Shown here in pieces: positions 40,308-51,033 of a stretch of DNA of 64,000 nt (its first letter is position 1; each line of letters begins with the position of its first letter). This DNA is from CAVSWT01 sp963731745. GTDB taxonomy: Bacteria; Bacteroidota; Ignavibacteria; Ignavibacteriales; Ignavibacteriaceae. Position numbers and translations under genes: made by a program. Under the pieces are notes generated by a model. It was not told the origin of the DNA. It saw only the letters and a list, made by a program, of their open reading frames with translations, and made no database searches. The stretch lies in assembly GCA_963731745.1 (NCBI GenBank), contig CAVSWT010000003.1, forward strand, positions 1 to 64,000, in the 5' to 3' direction.

Positions 40308-42144
40308 CTATGGCGCTGCTTTCAGCTTATTTTCCCAAACAGGAACCCATTCAGTAAAATTAATAGTTGAAGGCACGGCTGTTATACGTCCTCCAAAACC
40401 CATATATCTGAAAGCGTAAGTTTTTAAATCTAATAATTTTATTTGATTGAATAATACTTTATTAATTTCAACATTATATTTATCAGCTAATTTAGCAGTA
40501 TAATTAATAAAATAATCAGCCAGCTTCTGAAAATAAGCTTCTGTTTTTACTTTTGATTTGACTGAATCATAAGGCGGCAGCAAACCATTATCGCTTTCTT
40601 TTTTATCAATCAATTTAAAAATTGAATACCCTTCCTTAACTTTTAACGGCCCATAAATTTGCCCAATGTTCATTGTAGCTGCAGTTTTACCAATTTCCCC
40701 ATACATGGTTGACGGGAAAAAACCAAATTCACCGCCTTTGTCTTTAGTCCATTTTCTTTTAGTGTAAACAGAAGCAAGAGTTTTAAAATCCGCTCCATTA
40801 TTCAATTGATCTAAAACTTGTTCTGCAACCTCCAAGCTATCGGTTAATATTTCAAGAATATTAACTTGAGCGGGTTGAACATTCGATTTGTTTTTATTTA
40901 GATAATATTGATAAACTTCCTCATCTGTTACTTTTACCGAATCAATTAACCTTTGTTTAAACAGTTTAGCAAGATAATTTTGTTTCCACATCTGTATTTG
41001 TGATCTGACTTCAGGTAAATTTTGAAGCCCCCTTCTATAGCCTTCTCTTGCCAAAAGCTCGCTTTCAATAAAGGATTTTACTCGTGAATTTAGTTTTGCT
41101 GAAATAGTTTTCTCATCCACTTTTGCAGAATAAAAACCATCAAATAGAAATTGCTCTAAAAAATCTTTAGCAGTAACAGGGTTATTTTTAAATTGAATAA
41201 ACGAGGCATTCAGCATATTCTCACCGAGTTCAGATTCAATGTTGGATATATCTTTTGATTCAAGATTTATATTCTGCGTATCCGGTATAGCTTGTTCTGT
41301 TTTCCGTCTGCTTAATTGATCAGAAAGCAAATCAGATATTTTCCAGAAAATATCACCATCCGTCTCAACATTCATATTTACAAAAAACTTATCCATAAAT
41401 TTTTTGTATACTTCATTTTGTTTTCTATCCTCAATAACTTTTTTAACTTTTATTTTTGCCGCATTTATATCTTCAGAATTATAAGACCGACTTTTGAAAT
41501 CATTAATTTTTATAATCATCCAAACATTATTTGTATTTAAAGGTGCAGTATATTCACCTACTTTTAAATTGTAAAATAAGTTTTCGGTATTTTCATCAAG
41601 TTCACCATATTTTATAGTACCTGTATCAGCTATTAAATTATTGATCTGGATGAGTGAATCGAATGATATTCCTGCATTAAGTTCAGCATAGTCTTTAAAA
41701 ATTTTCGATGAATCTATTTCAATTAGACTAATAACAGATATGTCGGAAAAATATTTTTTCAGGCCCTGCGAAATTTCCTCATTCGTTGCTTTTGATTTAC
41801 TTGCAATTTCAATTTTATATAATGCATCACGGACATACATTTGCTCAATTCGTTTATAGGCAGTTTGGTTAATTAATGCCGTATCAAGATTTTCGTTTTC
41901 AGCTTCAAGTGCCCAAAGTTTTTCAGCAATTAAAGAATAGAGTAAATTATATTTATTTAAAGATGGATCAGTATCTTTTGTCAACTGCGGAACCAGCTCA
42001 TATCTTTCGGTAAACTCTTCTTTTGTAATTTTTAACGGACCAACTTTAGCAATAGTGCTGTCTTGTGGAAAAATATTGGTCGTAATAAATAAGACGGATA
42101 GGACGCAAAAATATTTTAAATAAAATAAATTTGCTTCACTAAAC
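40308..42144 (-). CDS. periplasmic PpiC-type (parvulin) peptidyl-prolyl isomerase
   Basis: SurA/PrsA-like folding factor for exported proteins. A hydrophobic export segment (KYFCVLSVLFITTNIFPQ) is followed by a long helical chaperone region. The parvulin domain is at about residues 425-540 of the open frame (VNILEILTDSLEVAEQVLDQL, WTKDKGGEFGFFPSTM, GQIYGPLKVKEGYSIFKLID). The open frame reaches 42242, overlapping the upstream gene by over 100 bases, which is implausible. A GTG near 42144 would give KQIYFI before the export segment if one base is missing at the adjacent TTTAAAA run. So the start is uncertain. Confidence 0.85.
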
Positions 42145-42792
42145 GGTTGTGATGTTTTTCCTGTATGGTTTAAAAATATTTGCGGGAAATATTCTTGGAA
42201 CTTTATTTTGATAATCTTTATAAACTTCGCCAAAATTTTCAACTAATTTTTTCTCTTCGTAAATAGAACCAATGTAAAAATAAGCAAGTGAGCAGATAAA
42301 AACAGTTACGTAAAACAAATCCATGATAGGACGAAAAAACAGAAATAATATGCTGAAAAAATAAACGGGGTGCCTGCTGTATTTATACGGGCCGGATATT
42401 TTTAATGTTAGTTTTTCATCCAATTCATCAGGTTTGTAATCTTTATTTAAATACCTTTCAATCTGTTTTGTTCCTAGAAATTCCTTGCCCGAAAAATATT
42501 TAAATGACCACAACAGTCCGGCTAAACTTAAAAACTGAAAAATTAAAATAATAATATCATAGGGTTCAGGTAAGTCATAAATTACTATATCCGGCTTAGG
42601 TGAAATTTCGTATAAAAAATATAAAGTAAGCAATGAAATTATATTATAGGCCAGCCTATAAAAAGCTATTTTATTGCCGAGATAAGGCAATAAATATCTT
42701 TTAAATTTATTGGAAGCAAGTAATGAATGTGAGTAACCAAAAATAAAAAATAAAAATATTATTATAAGCACATCAAAAGCATAAGAGATCAT
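42139..42792 (-). CDS. ICMT/NnrU-like membrane methyltransferase
   Basis: An integral membrane protein with five or so hydrophobic segments. The isoprenylcysteine methyltransferase-family signature is in the C-terminal part: ISGPYKYSRHPVYFFSILFLF, then YIGSIYEEKKLVENFGEVYKDYQNKVPRIFP, where the EE/KKL region and RHP bind S-adenosylmethionine. Bacterial members methylate unknown lipids or small molecules. It overlaps the rpoN stop by four bases and probably shares its transcript. Confidence 0.83.
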   Translation of the reverse strand: MISYAFDVLIIIFLFFIFGYSHSLLASNKFKRYLLPYLGNKIAFYRLAYNIISLLTLYFLYEISPKPDIVIYDLPEPYDIIILIFQFLSLAGLLWSFKYFSGKEFLGTKQIERYLNKDYKPDELDEKLTLKISGPYKYSRHPVYFFSILFLFFRPIMDLFYVTVFICSLAYFYIGSIYEEKKLVENFGEVYKDYQNKVPRIFPANIFKPYRKNITTV

Positions 42793-44236
42793 AACTCTCT
42801 TCTTAGCCGGGCAATTGGAAGCCTAAGCTGCTCACGGTATTTTGCAACAGTACGTCTTGCGATATGGATTCCTTCTTCATTCAACATTTCGGCTAATTTG
42901 TCATCACTATAAGGAGATTTTTTATCTTCAGCTTCTATTAATTCTTTTAATCTTTCTTTAATATGTTTATTTGAAACTTCCTCACCGGAATCAGTAGTTA
43001 ATCCTTCACTGAAAAAATATTTTAATTCATGAATACCCATAGGGCTTTGAACGTATTTACCATTAACCACACGGCTAATGGTGGAAATGTCCATCATAAT
43101 TTCTTCAGCGATATCTTTGTAAATCATCGGCCTTAAAAACTTAGGGCCTTTATCAAAAAATTCATACTGCTTCTCAAGAATTGCACGCATAATTTTCATT
43201 AAGGTTTCCCTGCGCTGCTGAATGCAGGCAATGAACCATTTTGCAGATTCAAATTTTTCTCTTAAAAACTTATAAGTGTTTTTTTCACGTTCATTCTTTT
43301 TAACTTTTTTGGTTGAATCTATCATTTCCAGGTAAGTTCTGCTGATTGTAACTGAAGGCAGACTTCTATCATTTAAGGTGATAACAAAATTGTCATCAAC
43401 TTTTTCAATTAAAAAATCCGGTGTAATTTGATTCAGCTCTTCGCTCTGAATATTTCCTTCACCGGGTTTAGGATTTAAATGCTGGATAAGGTCAATGGTA
43501 GCTTTTAATGATTCATCAGTCAACTCCATTTTCTGTTTAAGTGCATCAAATCGTCTTTTAGTGAAATCATCAAAATAGAGCATTAACATTTGTTCGGCTA
43601 AATAAGTATAATAAGTATCAAAATTCGAATTACGCAGCTGAATCAAAAGGCACTCTCTTAAGTCGCGGGCAGCTATTCCTAACGGATCAAACTTCTGAAT
43701 TTTTACCAGCAGCTGCTCTGCTTTTTCAGCAGGGATAAGTATATGCTCAAATAGTTCCAACTCAGTTAAAATATCATTTAAGCTTCTTTTAAATAACCAT
43801 CATCATCAAGGTTGCCTATAATTTCCTGGCCCAAAGTAAAACAATCTTCATTCAGCTCCATCATTCTTAGTTGATTTGTTAAATGCTCAGTTAACGATTC
43901 TTTTGCAGGAGTCAACGGCTGATAAACTTCATCGTCTCCGCTTCTATTAACTCTGTCTGATGAATCATATTCATCATTCATAAAATCTTCTAATTCGAAT
44001 TCTTCACTGCTGCTGTCATACTCTTCAAATTCGTCATCGGCTGAATCATCTTTTTCTTTTTCCTGATTCAACTCCATTTCGCCTTCCATAACCTCTTCAA
44101 GCACAGGGTTAATTTCCAGCTCATTTTTAATTCTTTGCTCAAGCGCCAGAGTATTAAGCTGCAGAAGCTTTTGATATTGGATCTGCTGCGGTGACAACTT
44201 TTGCTGCTGCGATAATCTTTGATGTAATGATAACAT
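42789..44236 (-). pseudogene. rpoN: RNA polymerase sigma-54 factor, reading frame broken once
   Basis: Region I (LSLHQRLSQQQKLSPQQIQYQKLL, NELEINPVLEE), an acidic linker, and the core-binding start (EIIGNLDDDGYLK) are in one frame, ending at 43778. The next frame resumes RSLNDILTELELFEH and carries the core-binding domain, the HTH (MDISTISRVVNGKYVQSPMG) and the RpoN box ARRTVAKYRE near the C-terminus. The junction is a run of T/A at about 43786-43793, so one missing or extra base explains it. All domains are otherwise intact, so I favour a sequence error over loss. It lies 1 base after the DUF3109 gene. Confidence 0.85.
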
Positions 44237-44237
44237 A

Positions 44238-44807
44238 TTACTTTCCGATAATCTCCTTTAGTTTAACATACCATTTTTTTCCATATTGTCGAATCAACGA
44301 TTCTTGACAGAAATCCACAATTCTAATCTGTTTATTTTTTCCATTTTTTAGTGCAGGTTCACATTCACTGAAATTTTCGTACCGTAAAATATCACCGCCT
44401 AAATTTGAAACTCTAATCGGGAATAAATGACAGGAAATGGGTTTTTTAAAGTCGACTTTCCCATCATTATACGCCTTTTCTATCCCGCATTTAGCTATTT
44501 TTCCTTCAAAATAAACAAAAACACAAGCTTTGTAATCTACGCTGCTCGTCATCAATTCATTATCGTGAACTTCGTAAAATCCGTTAATATCAATCTGCTT
44601 TTGATGAAGAGGCGGAAGATATTCTCTAACAATAGGTAAAATTTCCTCAATTTTATCAACTTCTTCCTGAAGCAGAGGCGCTCCGTATTTACTTTCCATT
44701 GTGCAGCATGCGCCTTTACATTTTTCTAAATCGCAGGCGAAATGGGTTTCAACTATCTCTGACCTGACTAAAACTTCATCAACCGGAATTATATTACTAA
44801 CAAACAT
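44238..44807 (-). CDS. DUF3109 family cysteine-rich protein
   Basis: A cytosolic protein of 189 residues with conserved cysteines: HFACDLEKCKGACC near 23-36, CVFVYFEGKIAKCGIEKAY, ISCHLFPIRVS and DFCQESL. This is the DUF3109 pattern, related to metal (probably iron-sulfur or zinc) sites of YkgJ-like proteins. Function unknown. It immediately precedes rpoN. The 180 bases upstream, up to the divergent SDR gene, are AT-rich without a clear site. Confidence 0.85.
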   Translation of the reverse strand: MFVSNIIPVDEVLVRSEIVETHFACDLEKCKGACCTMESKYGAPLLQEEVDKIEEILPIVREYLPPLHQKQIDINGFYEVHDNELMTSSVDYKACVFVYFEGKIAKCGIEKAYNDGKVDFKKPISCHLFPIRVSNLGGDILRYENFSECEPALKNGKNKQIRIVDFCQESLIRQYGKKWYVKLKEIIGK

Positions 44808-44992
44808 TCACAATCATTGGAATAATTTTTGTACCAAACATAATAATTTGAATTTAAAGTTGAAAGATATTTCTGGCTTATATTTTGATGATTGGCATTA
44901 TTCTTTATTCTTACCTTAAATATTATTTTTAAATCCACTCAGCTTTTACTTATCTTAGACTATTTTTGAAACAATAATAATTAATTTTGATA

Positions 44993-45763
44993 ATGAATTT
45001 ATCCGGAAAAGTTGTATTGCTCACCGGTGCATCTAGCGGAATTGGTTCAGCACTCACCGAAGAATTATCAAAAGAAAACTGTAAACTTGCAATTCTTGCC
45101 AGAAGAAAAGATAGATTAGATGAGCTTGCCGAAAACTTCAAAAATAATGAGAGCGAAATTCTTCCAATTAAATGCGACGTAACAAATCAAGATGATATAA
45201 AAAATTCAATTAAAATTATTAAAGAAAAGTTTGGCGATATTGATGTTGCAATCTTAAATGCCGGAACCAGCAAAAGAGTATTAATGGAAGATGCTCAGTC
45301 TTCAATTAGTAAAAGAATTTTTGATGTTAATGTTTTTGGGATAATAGATTTTGCAACTGAACTTATTGAAGAATTAAAAAAAAGAAAAAGTGGAATGATA
45401 GTCGGAATATCCAGCTTATCCGATGTGCGCGGCTTTCCTAAAAGCGGATTGTATTGTGCAAGCAAGGCAGCTGCAACAATTTTCCTGGAAAGCCTCAGGG
45501 TTGAACTTTCTGCATATAATATTAAAGTGATAACCGTTAAACCGGGTTATGTAAAAACTCCCATGACAGATAAAAATGAATTTCCAATGCCGTTTATGCT
45601 GCCCCCGGATAAAGCTGCCAAGATTATATTAAAGGGAATTAAGAAAGAAAAAAAAATAATTCAATTTCCTTTGCCTATTGTTTTAGGTGCTAAGATTATA
45701 AAAATCTTCCCAAATTTTTTATTCGATTATTTTACATTGAGACATTTGAAAAAATATAATTGA
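44993..45763 (+). CDS. short-chain dehydrogenase/reductase
   Basis: NAD(P)-dependent oxidoreductase with a Rossmann fold. The cofactor loop is TGASSGIG near residue 12; the LARRKDR segment with its basic residues suggests NADP preference; NAG is near 88, the catalytic Ser in GISSLSD, and YxxxK in YCASKAA. PGYVKTPM follows. The C-terminal membrane-proximal helix (IKIFPNFLFDYFTLRHLKK) is like that of the DHRS7/YqjQ type. Substrate unknown. ATG 44993 is preferred to the TTG two codons earlier. Confidence 0.92.
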   Translation: MNLSGKVVLLTGASSGIGSALTEELSKENCKLAILARRKDRLDELAENFKNNESEILPIKCDVTNQDDIKNSIKIIKEKFGDIDVAILNAGTSKRVLMEDAQSSISKRIFDVNVFGIIDFATELIEELKKRKSGMIVGISSLSDVRGFPKSGLYCASKAAATIFLESLRVELSAYNIKVITVKPGYVKTPMTDKNEFPMPFMLPPDKAAKIILKGIKKEKKIIQFPLPIVLGAKIIKIFPNFLFDYFTLRHLKKYN

Positions 45764-45832
45764 ATAGTTAACAGTTTGCTAAAATTAAAATGAACTCTTA
45801 ATTTCGAATTCAATTATATTATTTTACGAATT

Positions 45833-48800
45833 GTGCAACATCCATTGAAAATTTTTCTATCTATAATCATTATTTTTTCTTTCAGCTTTGTTTATTCACA
45901 AAGTGACTCAGCTTTAATTCTTAGCGAAGTAATGTTCAATCCCGCCAGCGGCAATAATGAATTTATTGAATTATACAATACCAGCGAAACAGATACAATT
46001 GATTTAACAAACTTTAAAATAAAATATCAAACATCTTCTGCAGATTTGATTGTTCCTGTAAATGATTCCACACTTTTAGAGCCAAAAAGTTTTGCGGTTA
46101 TACTTCAGGGTAATTACGATTTTCAAAATGGAATTTATAATTCACTCATTCCTTCAAGCGCTTTGATATTAAAGATTGATAATAACGCTTTTGGTTCAAA
46201 TGGAATGAATAATGGGACTGATAAAGACCTTTACTTATTAAATCATTTAAATGACACTCTCTCCACATATACTTATTCCGCAAATAACTCATCAGGTATT
46301 TCAGATGAAAAAATTTTACTGACGGCTGATAACTCTAATTCAAATTGGGCAAATTCACATCGAACAAATGGAACGCCCGGATTTAAAAATTCGGTAACCC
46401 CAATTGATAATGATTTAGAATTAACTTCAATTACCATCTCGCCAGGCCAGCCTATAGACGGCGACAATGTAATGGTAAACGCAACAACCAAAAATATTGG
46501 TTTGCAAACTGCTGATAATTATATAGTGCAAATTTTTTATGATAGTAATTCTGATTCAGTTTCAGAAGCAGGCGAAATAATTTTCGAAGAGCAATTTTCA
46601 AATCTATCTGCCGGAGATTCTATCATTGCCTCTGCATCCATGACTTCCCTTTCATCTAAAACCTATAATATTATTGCGAAAGTTATTTATACGAGTGATG
46701 AAGACACTTCAAATAATTCAAAGTATTTTTCTTTTACCGTTACACCTCCGGGCAACAATTATAATGATGTGGTTATAAATGAAATAATGTATGCACCTGT
46801 GCCCGGTGAACCTGAATGGATTGAAATTTATAACAAATCCACATCAGCAATAAATTTGAAAGGTTTGTCCGTTTCAGATAATTCAACTAAAGTAAAAGTA
46901 ATTGAAAATAATTATAGCCTGGATGCAAACAGCTATTTGGTTATAAGCAAAGATTCTTCAATCCTAAATTTATATGATGTTGGTTCTCAGATTATTGTTT
47001 CCACTTTTCCCGCATTAAATAACACGGGTGATGCTGTTGTAATTAAAGATTCACTAAATGTAGTTCTTGATAGTCTTGAATATCTTCCGGGCTGGGGCGG
47101 TTCAACCGGCGGAAGATCATTGGAACGCATTTCAATAAGTGAAAGCAGTACCGTCCAGACAAACTGGGGAAGCTCACAAAGCTTAAATAAAGCTACGCCT
47201 GGAAAAGTAAATTCAATAACTCCAAAAAATAATGACTTAAAAATTCTATCATTCAAACCGGAAAAAGAGTTTGCAATTATTGGAGAAGCAATAAATTTTC
47301 AGATAGAGATTAAAAATGCCGGATTGTCAGCAGTTAATAATTTTCAAATTCTATTTTATAAGGATTCTAACAAAGATTCTATTCCACAGTCTAATGAACT
47401 GATTTCTAATTTAACGGGGAATTCAATTCAGCCAAATGAGAATGCATCTTATTCGGTTTCTACAAATAATTTTGATAATGGAGTAAATCAATTTATCGCT
47501 AAAATTCTTTTTGCAGATGATGAAGACTCAACAAATAATATTGCGTTTACAAAAATTTCTGCTGCTAAAATAAATGAAGAACGAAATGATATTGTAATTA
47601 ATGAATTTATGTATGCGCCAACTTCTCCCCAGCCGGAATGGATTGAATTGTTTAATCGAAGTGATAAAACAATTAATCTTAAAAATTATAAAATAGCTGA
47701 TGAGAATGACACAGTTGTGGTTATTAAAAATTCAACCGTTCTTAATCCGAAAGAATATTTCATTATCACAAAAGACAGCTCGATAAAAAATTATTATGAT
47801 ATAAAATCAAAATTCATAAAAGCAAGCTTTCCAGCGCTTAATAACAGCGGCGACAGAATCATCCTAATTGATTCATTAAATAGAACTATAGATTCACTTG
47901 AATATCTTTTTACATGGGGCGGAAGCGGCGGCAAATCCCTTGAAAGAAAAGAAGCGGATAATTCAGCGACGGATTCTTTAAACTGGGCAACTTCTATCAG
48001 CCAGTTCAAAGCCACTCCGGGAAAGATAAATTCGATAACACAAAAAGATTTTGATGTGCTAGTTTCTAAAATTACTTTTGCCCCTTCCAAGCCATTGTTC
48101 GGCGATGAAGTCAGCATTTCAGCAATCATTAAAAATATTGGGAAAAATAATTCCAGCTTCAATGTATTTCTATATGAAGATACAAACCTCGATTCAATTC
48201 CAGATTTGAATCTAGAAAATAAATCAAATATAAATGTTGGAGTAAACGATTCAGCGGATATTAACTTTTAACTATGTACTTAAAAATCTTCAAACTAAAA
48301 AAAGGTTTTTCGTTACTGCTGTTTTCACTGACGATCAAGATACAACTAATAATATTCTTTCAGCAGAAATTCAGCCCGGTTATTCTTCTTCATCTATCAT
48401 AATTAATGAAGTTATGTATGATCCTGCAGCAGCAGAACCGGAATGGATTGAACTTGTTAATAATTCAGGTAAGGATGTAAATATCAAAAATTGGAGCGTA
48501 AGCGATTTGCTTCCCTCGCCCACTAAAAATATAATTATTAATGAAGATGCTATTATAAAACCCGGTGAATATTTTATAATTGCAAAGGATACTTTATTCA
48601 TTTCTTATCATGCAAATGTAACCGCAAAAATATTTATCGTAAATTTTGGAACATTGGGCAATACAAGTGATGGAGTTATTTTGTACGATTTTAGAAATGA
48701 AATTATTGACAGCTTAAATTACAACTCTTCCTGGGGCGGCGGAAATGATTTTTCTATGGAACGTATTTCTTTTAATGCACAAACCAATGACAGCACAAAT

Positions 48801-49703
48801 TGGATAACATCATTAAACAAAGATAAAAGTACTCCAGGTAAATTGAATTCCATAAATACTTTTAAGCCTTACAAGAGAAATGATTTAGTTATAAATGAAA
48901 TTATGTACGATCCGGATGCAGACAATTGTGAATTTGTCGAATTCTATAATCTAAGTAATGATTCCGTTAACATTGGCGGCTGGCAGATTGAAGATGAAAA
49001 TGGAAATCATTTTAACTTATCAAACATGAGTTTCACTATTCCCTCGAATTCATTTTTTGTTTTAGCTGCCGACTCACTGATTAATTCAAACTATCGTCTT
49101 GAAGAATTTTATCAAAAAACGATATTAAATATTTCTTCACTGGGGTTATCAAATTCCGGTGAATTAATCCTTTTAAAAGATTTATTCGGAAACACTATTG
49201 ATTCGGTTCATTACTTTGACGGCTGGCAAAATCAAAATTTTATCTCCACAAAAAATATTTCATTGGAAAGAATTAATCCTACTCTAAATGGGAATGATCA
49301 ATTCAATTGGAGCAGCTCGGCAAATACAAACGGCGCAACACCCGGGGCGCAAAACAGCATTTATACAAAATCGAAAAACATTCAATCAAATATATCTGTA
49401 AATCCAAATCCTTTTTCACCGGACAATGACGGCTTTGAAGATTTTGCAATTATCAGCTACAATCTTACTCAGCCTATCGCTCAAATAAGAGCCAAAGTTT
49501 TTGACAGCAAAGGAAGATTGGTTCGAACAATTACCAACAACCAGGCAAGCGGAGCAAAAGGTTCAATCATTTTTAACGGGCTCGATGACGAAGGTCACAG
49601 CTTAAAAATTGGAATATATATCATTCTTATTGAGGCATTGAATGCTAATTCCGGAGTGGTAGAAACATTAAAAACAACGGTAGTAGTTGCAAGAAAGTTA
49701 TAA
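45833..49703 (+). pseudogene. giant secreted lamin-tail/CARDB repeat protein with FlgD-like C-terminus, one frameshift
   Basis: About 1,290 residues if one extra T in the run at 48266-48269 is ignored; the next frame continues NYVLKNLQTKKRFFVTAVF. After a signal peptide (ending FVYSQ) there are five lamin-tail domains, each starting like INEIMYxPxxxEPEWIELYN (near residues 22, 315, 585, 860 and 1020). CARDB-like adhesion domains lie between some of them (FYDSNSDSVSEAGEI; FYKDSNKDSIPQSNEL). The C-terminus NPNPFSPDNDGFEDF...VRTI is the FlgD-like domain that ends many secreted Ignavibacteria proteins. A probable surface adhesin or scaffold; a hydrolytic partner domain is absent. Confidence 0.75.
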
Positions 49704-50073
49704 ATTTTGCTAAAAATGAATAATTCAGCCCAATTTCAAGATAAAATTAAAGTTTACATTCCAACAAGAATAGAGCAAATAATAAAGCTGAAAGCAAACG
49801 TACCAAATTACTTAATTTATTTAGGTAAAAATTATTTTTCGCCTAATATTGTTTTTTAATAAAAAATCCTTTTAATTAGTAAGTAAGGAACTGCTGTTAT
49901 TATTTGCCATCTAGCAATATTTTCGTATTTAAGAATAATTTTTCGCATGTGGGGAAGAACACAAAAATAAGTGTGAAATAATTTGAATTTTATGCGATAA
50001 ATAAATTGGCATAATGGTTGATTATTCTCTTTCGACTAATAAATACTGCTATGAAATTATTCGGAGAAATTAA

Positions 50074-50175
50074 ATGAAAAAATCTGAGGGATCTGCGTTA
50101 ACAGGAATCTTCAACGGCATTATGATAGAAGCAGGTTTCATTATGGCAATTATATTTATTATTAAGATACTATGA
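50074..50175 (+). CDS. 33-residue membrane microprotein
   Basis: MKKSEGSALTGIFNGIMIEA, followed by GFIMAIIFIIKIL. A basic N-terminus and one transmembrane helix. GGAG lies about 10 bases before the ATG, and a strong terminator follows 64 bases after the stop, so it has the parts of a real transcription unit. Such proteins often bind larger membrane complexes (as CydX or AcrZ do), but no partner is next to it. The 370 bases before it, back to the lamin-tail gene, show no other gene. Confidence 0.5.
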   Translation: MKKSEGSALTGIFNGIMIEAGFIMAIIFIIKIL

Positions 50176-50239
50176 ATTTATAATTTCATTTCAATTAATT
50201 AGTTCTTCTATTTATAACATTTACTTATAGAAGTTTTTG

Positions 50240-50264
50240 AGCCGCTTAACGCGGCTTTTTTTAT
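50240..50264 (+). terminator. intrinsic terminator after the microprotein
   Basis: AGCCGC, TTAAC, GCGGCT, then seven T. A clean rho-independent terminator. The following 200 bases to the next start hold only AT-rich DNA with a weak AGTCTT/AAGACT hairpin near 50433-50454. Confidence 0.85.
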
Positions 50265-50468
50265 TGTTATAACCGCCAGCCTTTCAAAGTTAATTAATTA
50301 TATATTTATGAAAAATTCTCAATCAGAATTATAAATTAATTTTGGATTTGAGCGTTAATAATTTTAATTTCATATGTTGTCTTTGGGGATACAAGCCTTA
50401 TTTAATAAGTATATAAATAAATTAAATTAGTCTTAAAACCTTACAAGACTAAGCGAGGGTAACGGCAA

Positions 50469-50996
50469 ATGAACAAATACAAATTTATATTCATAAAATT
50501 ATTTCTTGCATTCATCGTACTTTCTTTATCTTCATGCAAAGCAGAAAATCCCAACCGTTATGTAAATGACAAAGACAAATTTTCAATTGAATTTCCGGAA
50601 AGCTGGGAAGTAAAAGAAAATTATTACGGCACTACGGTAATGGCATTGTGCCCGCTTGAAAATAATTTTGATAATTTTAGAGAAAACATAAATGTGGTTG
50701 TTGAATCCCTTCCATCAAATACAAGTTTAAATGATTATTTCAGCAGTTCCATTAAAAGCCTAAAGCAATTGAATAATTTTAATGATGAGTTCAGCGGGCT
50801 GGAGGAATTGGGAAAAGCCCAGGCTAAGTGGCTGTACTATACCCATGAAATGGGGGCTTATAAGTTAAAAGTAATATTATATCAATTAGTAAATAACGGC
50901 AAAGGTTATTCTATAACCTGCACTTCGAAAGAAGAGGATTTTGAGAAGTTTAAAAAACAATTTAAAAAGATAACTTCAACTTTTAAGTTTGAATAG
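50469..50996 (+). CDS. PsbP/DcrB-like lipoprotein
   Basis: The lipobox LSSC at residues about 20-23 follows a hydrophobic signal. The mature protein has the PsbP/Mog1-type alpha-beta-alpha pattern: FSIEFPESWEVKENYYGTTVMA, NINVVVESLPSNTSLNDYFSSS, and a last strand with YSITCTSKEEDFEKFKKQFKKITSTFKF. Such lipoproteins are common in Bacteroidota with unknown roles. It lies 37 bases before the phosphate symporter gene and is probably the first gene of that operon. Confidence 0.8.
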   Translation: MNKYKFIFIKLFLAFIVLSLSSCKAENPNRYVNDKDKFSIEFPESWEVKENYYGTTVMALCPLENNFDNFRENINVVVESLPSNTSLNDYFSSSIKSLKQLNNFNDEFSGLEELGKAQAKWLYYTHEMGAYKLKVILYQLVNNGKGYSITCTSKEEDFEKFKKQFKKITSTFKFE

Positions 50997-51033
50997 TCCG
51001 ATTACATACATAAAAAAGAGAGAGATTAAATAA

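Noticed and set aside
50008..50021. Sigma-54 type -24/-12 promoter before the microprotein (TGGCAT...TTGA)
   Set aside because: The GG-N10 spacing is right but the -12 element has GA in place of the invariant GC.
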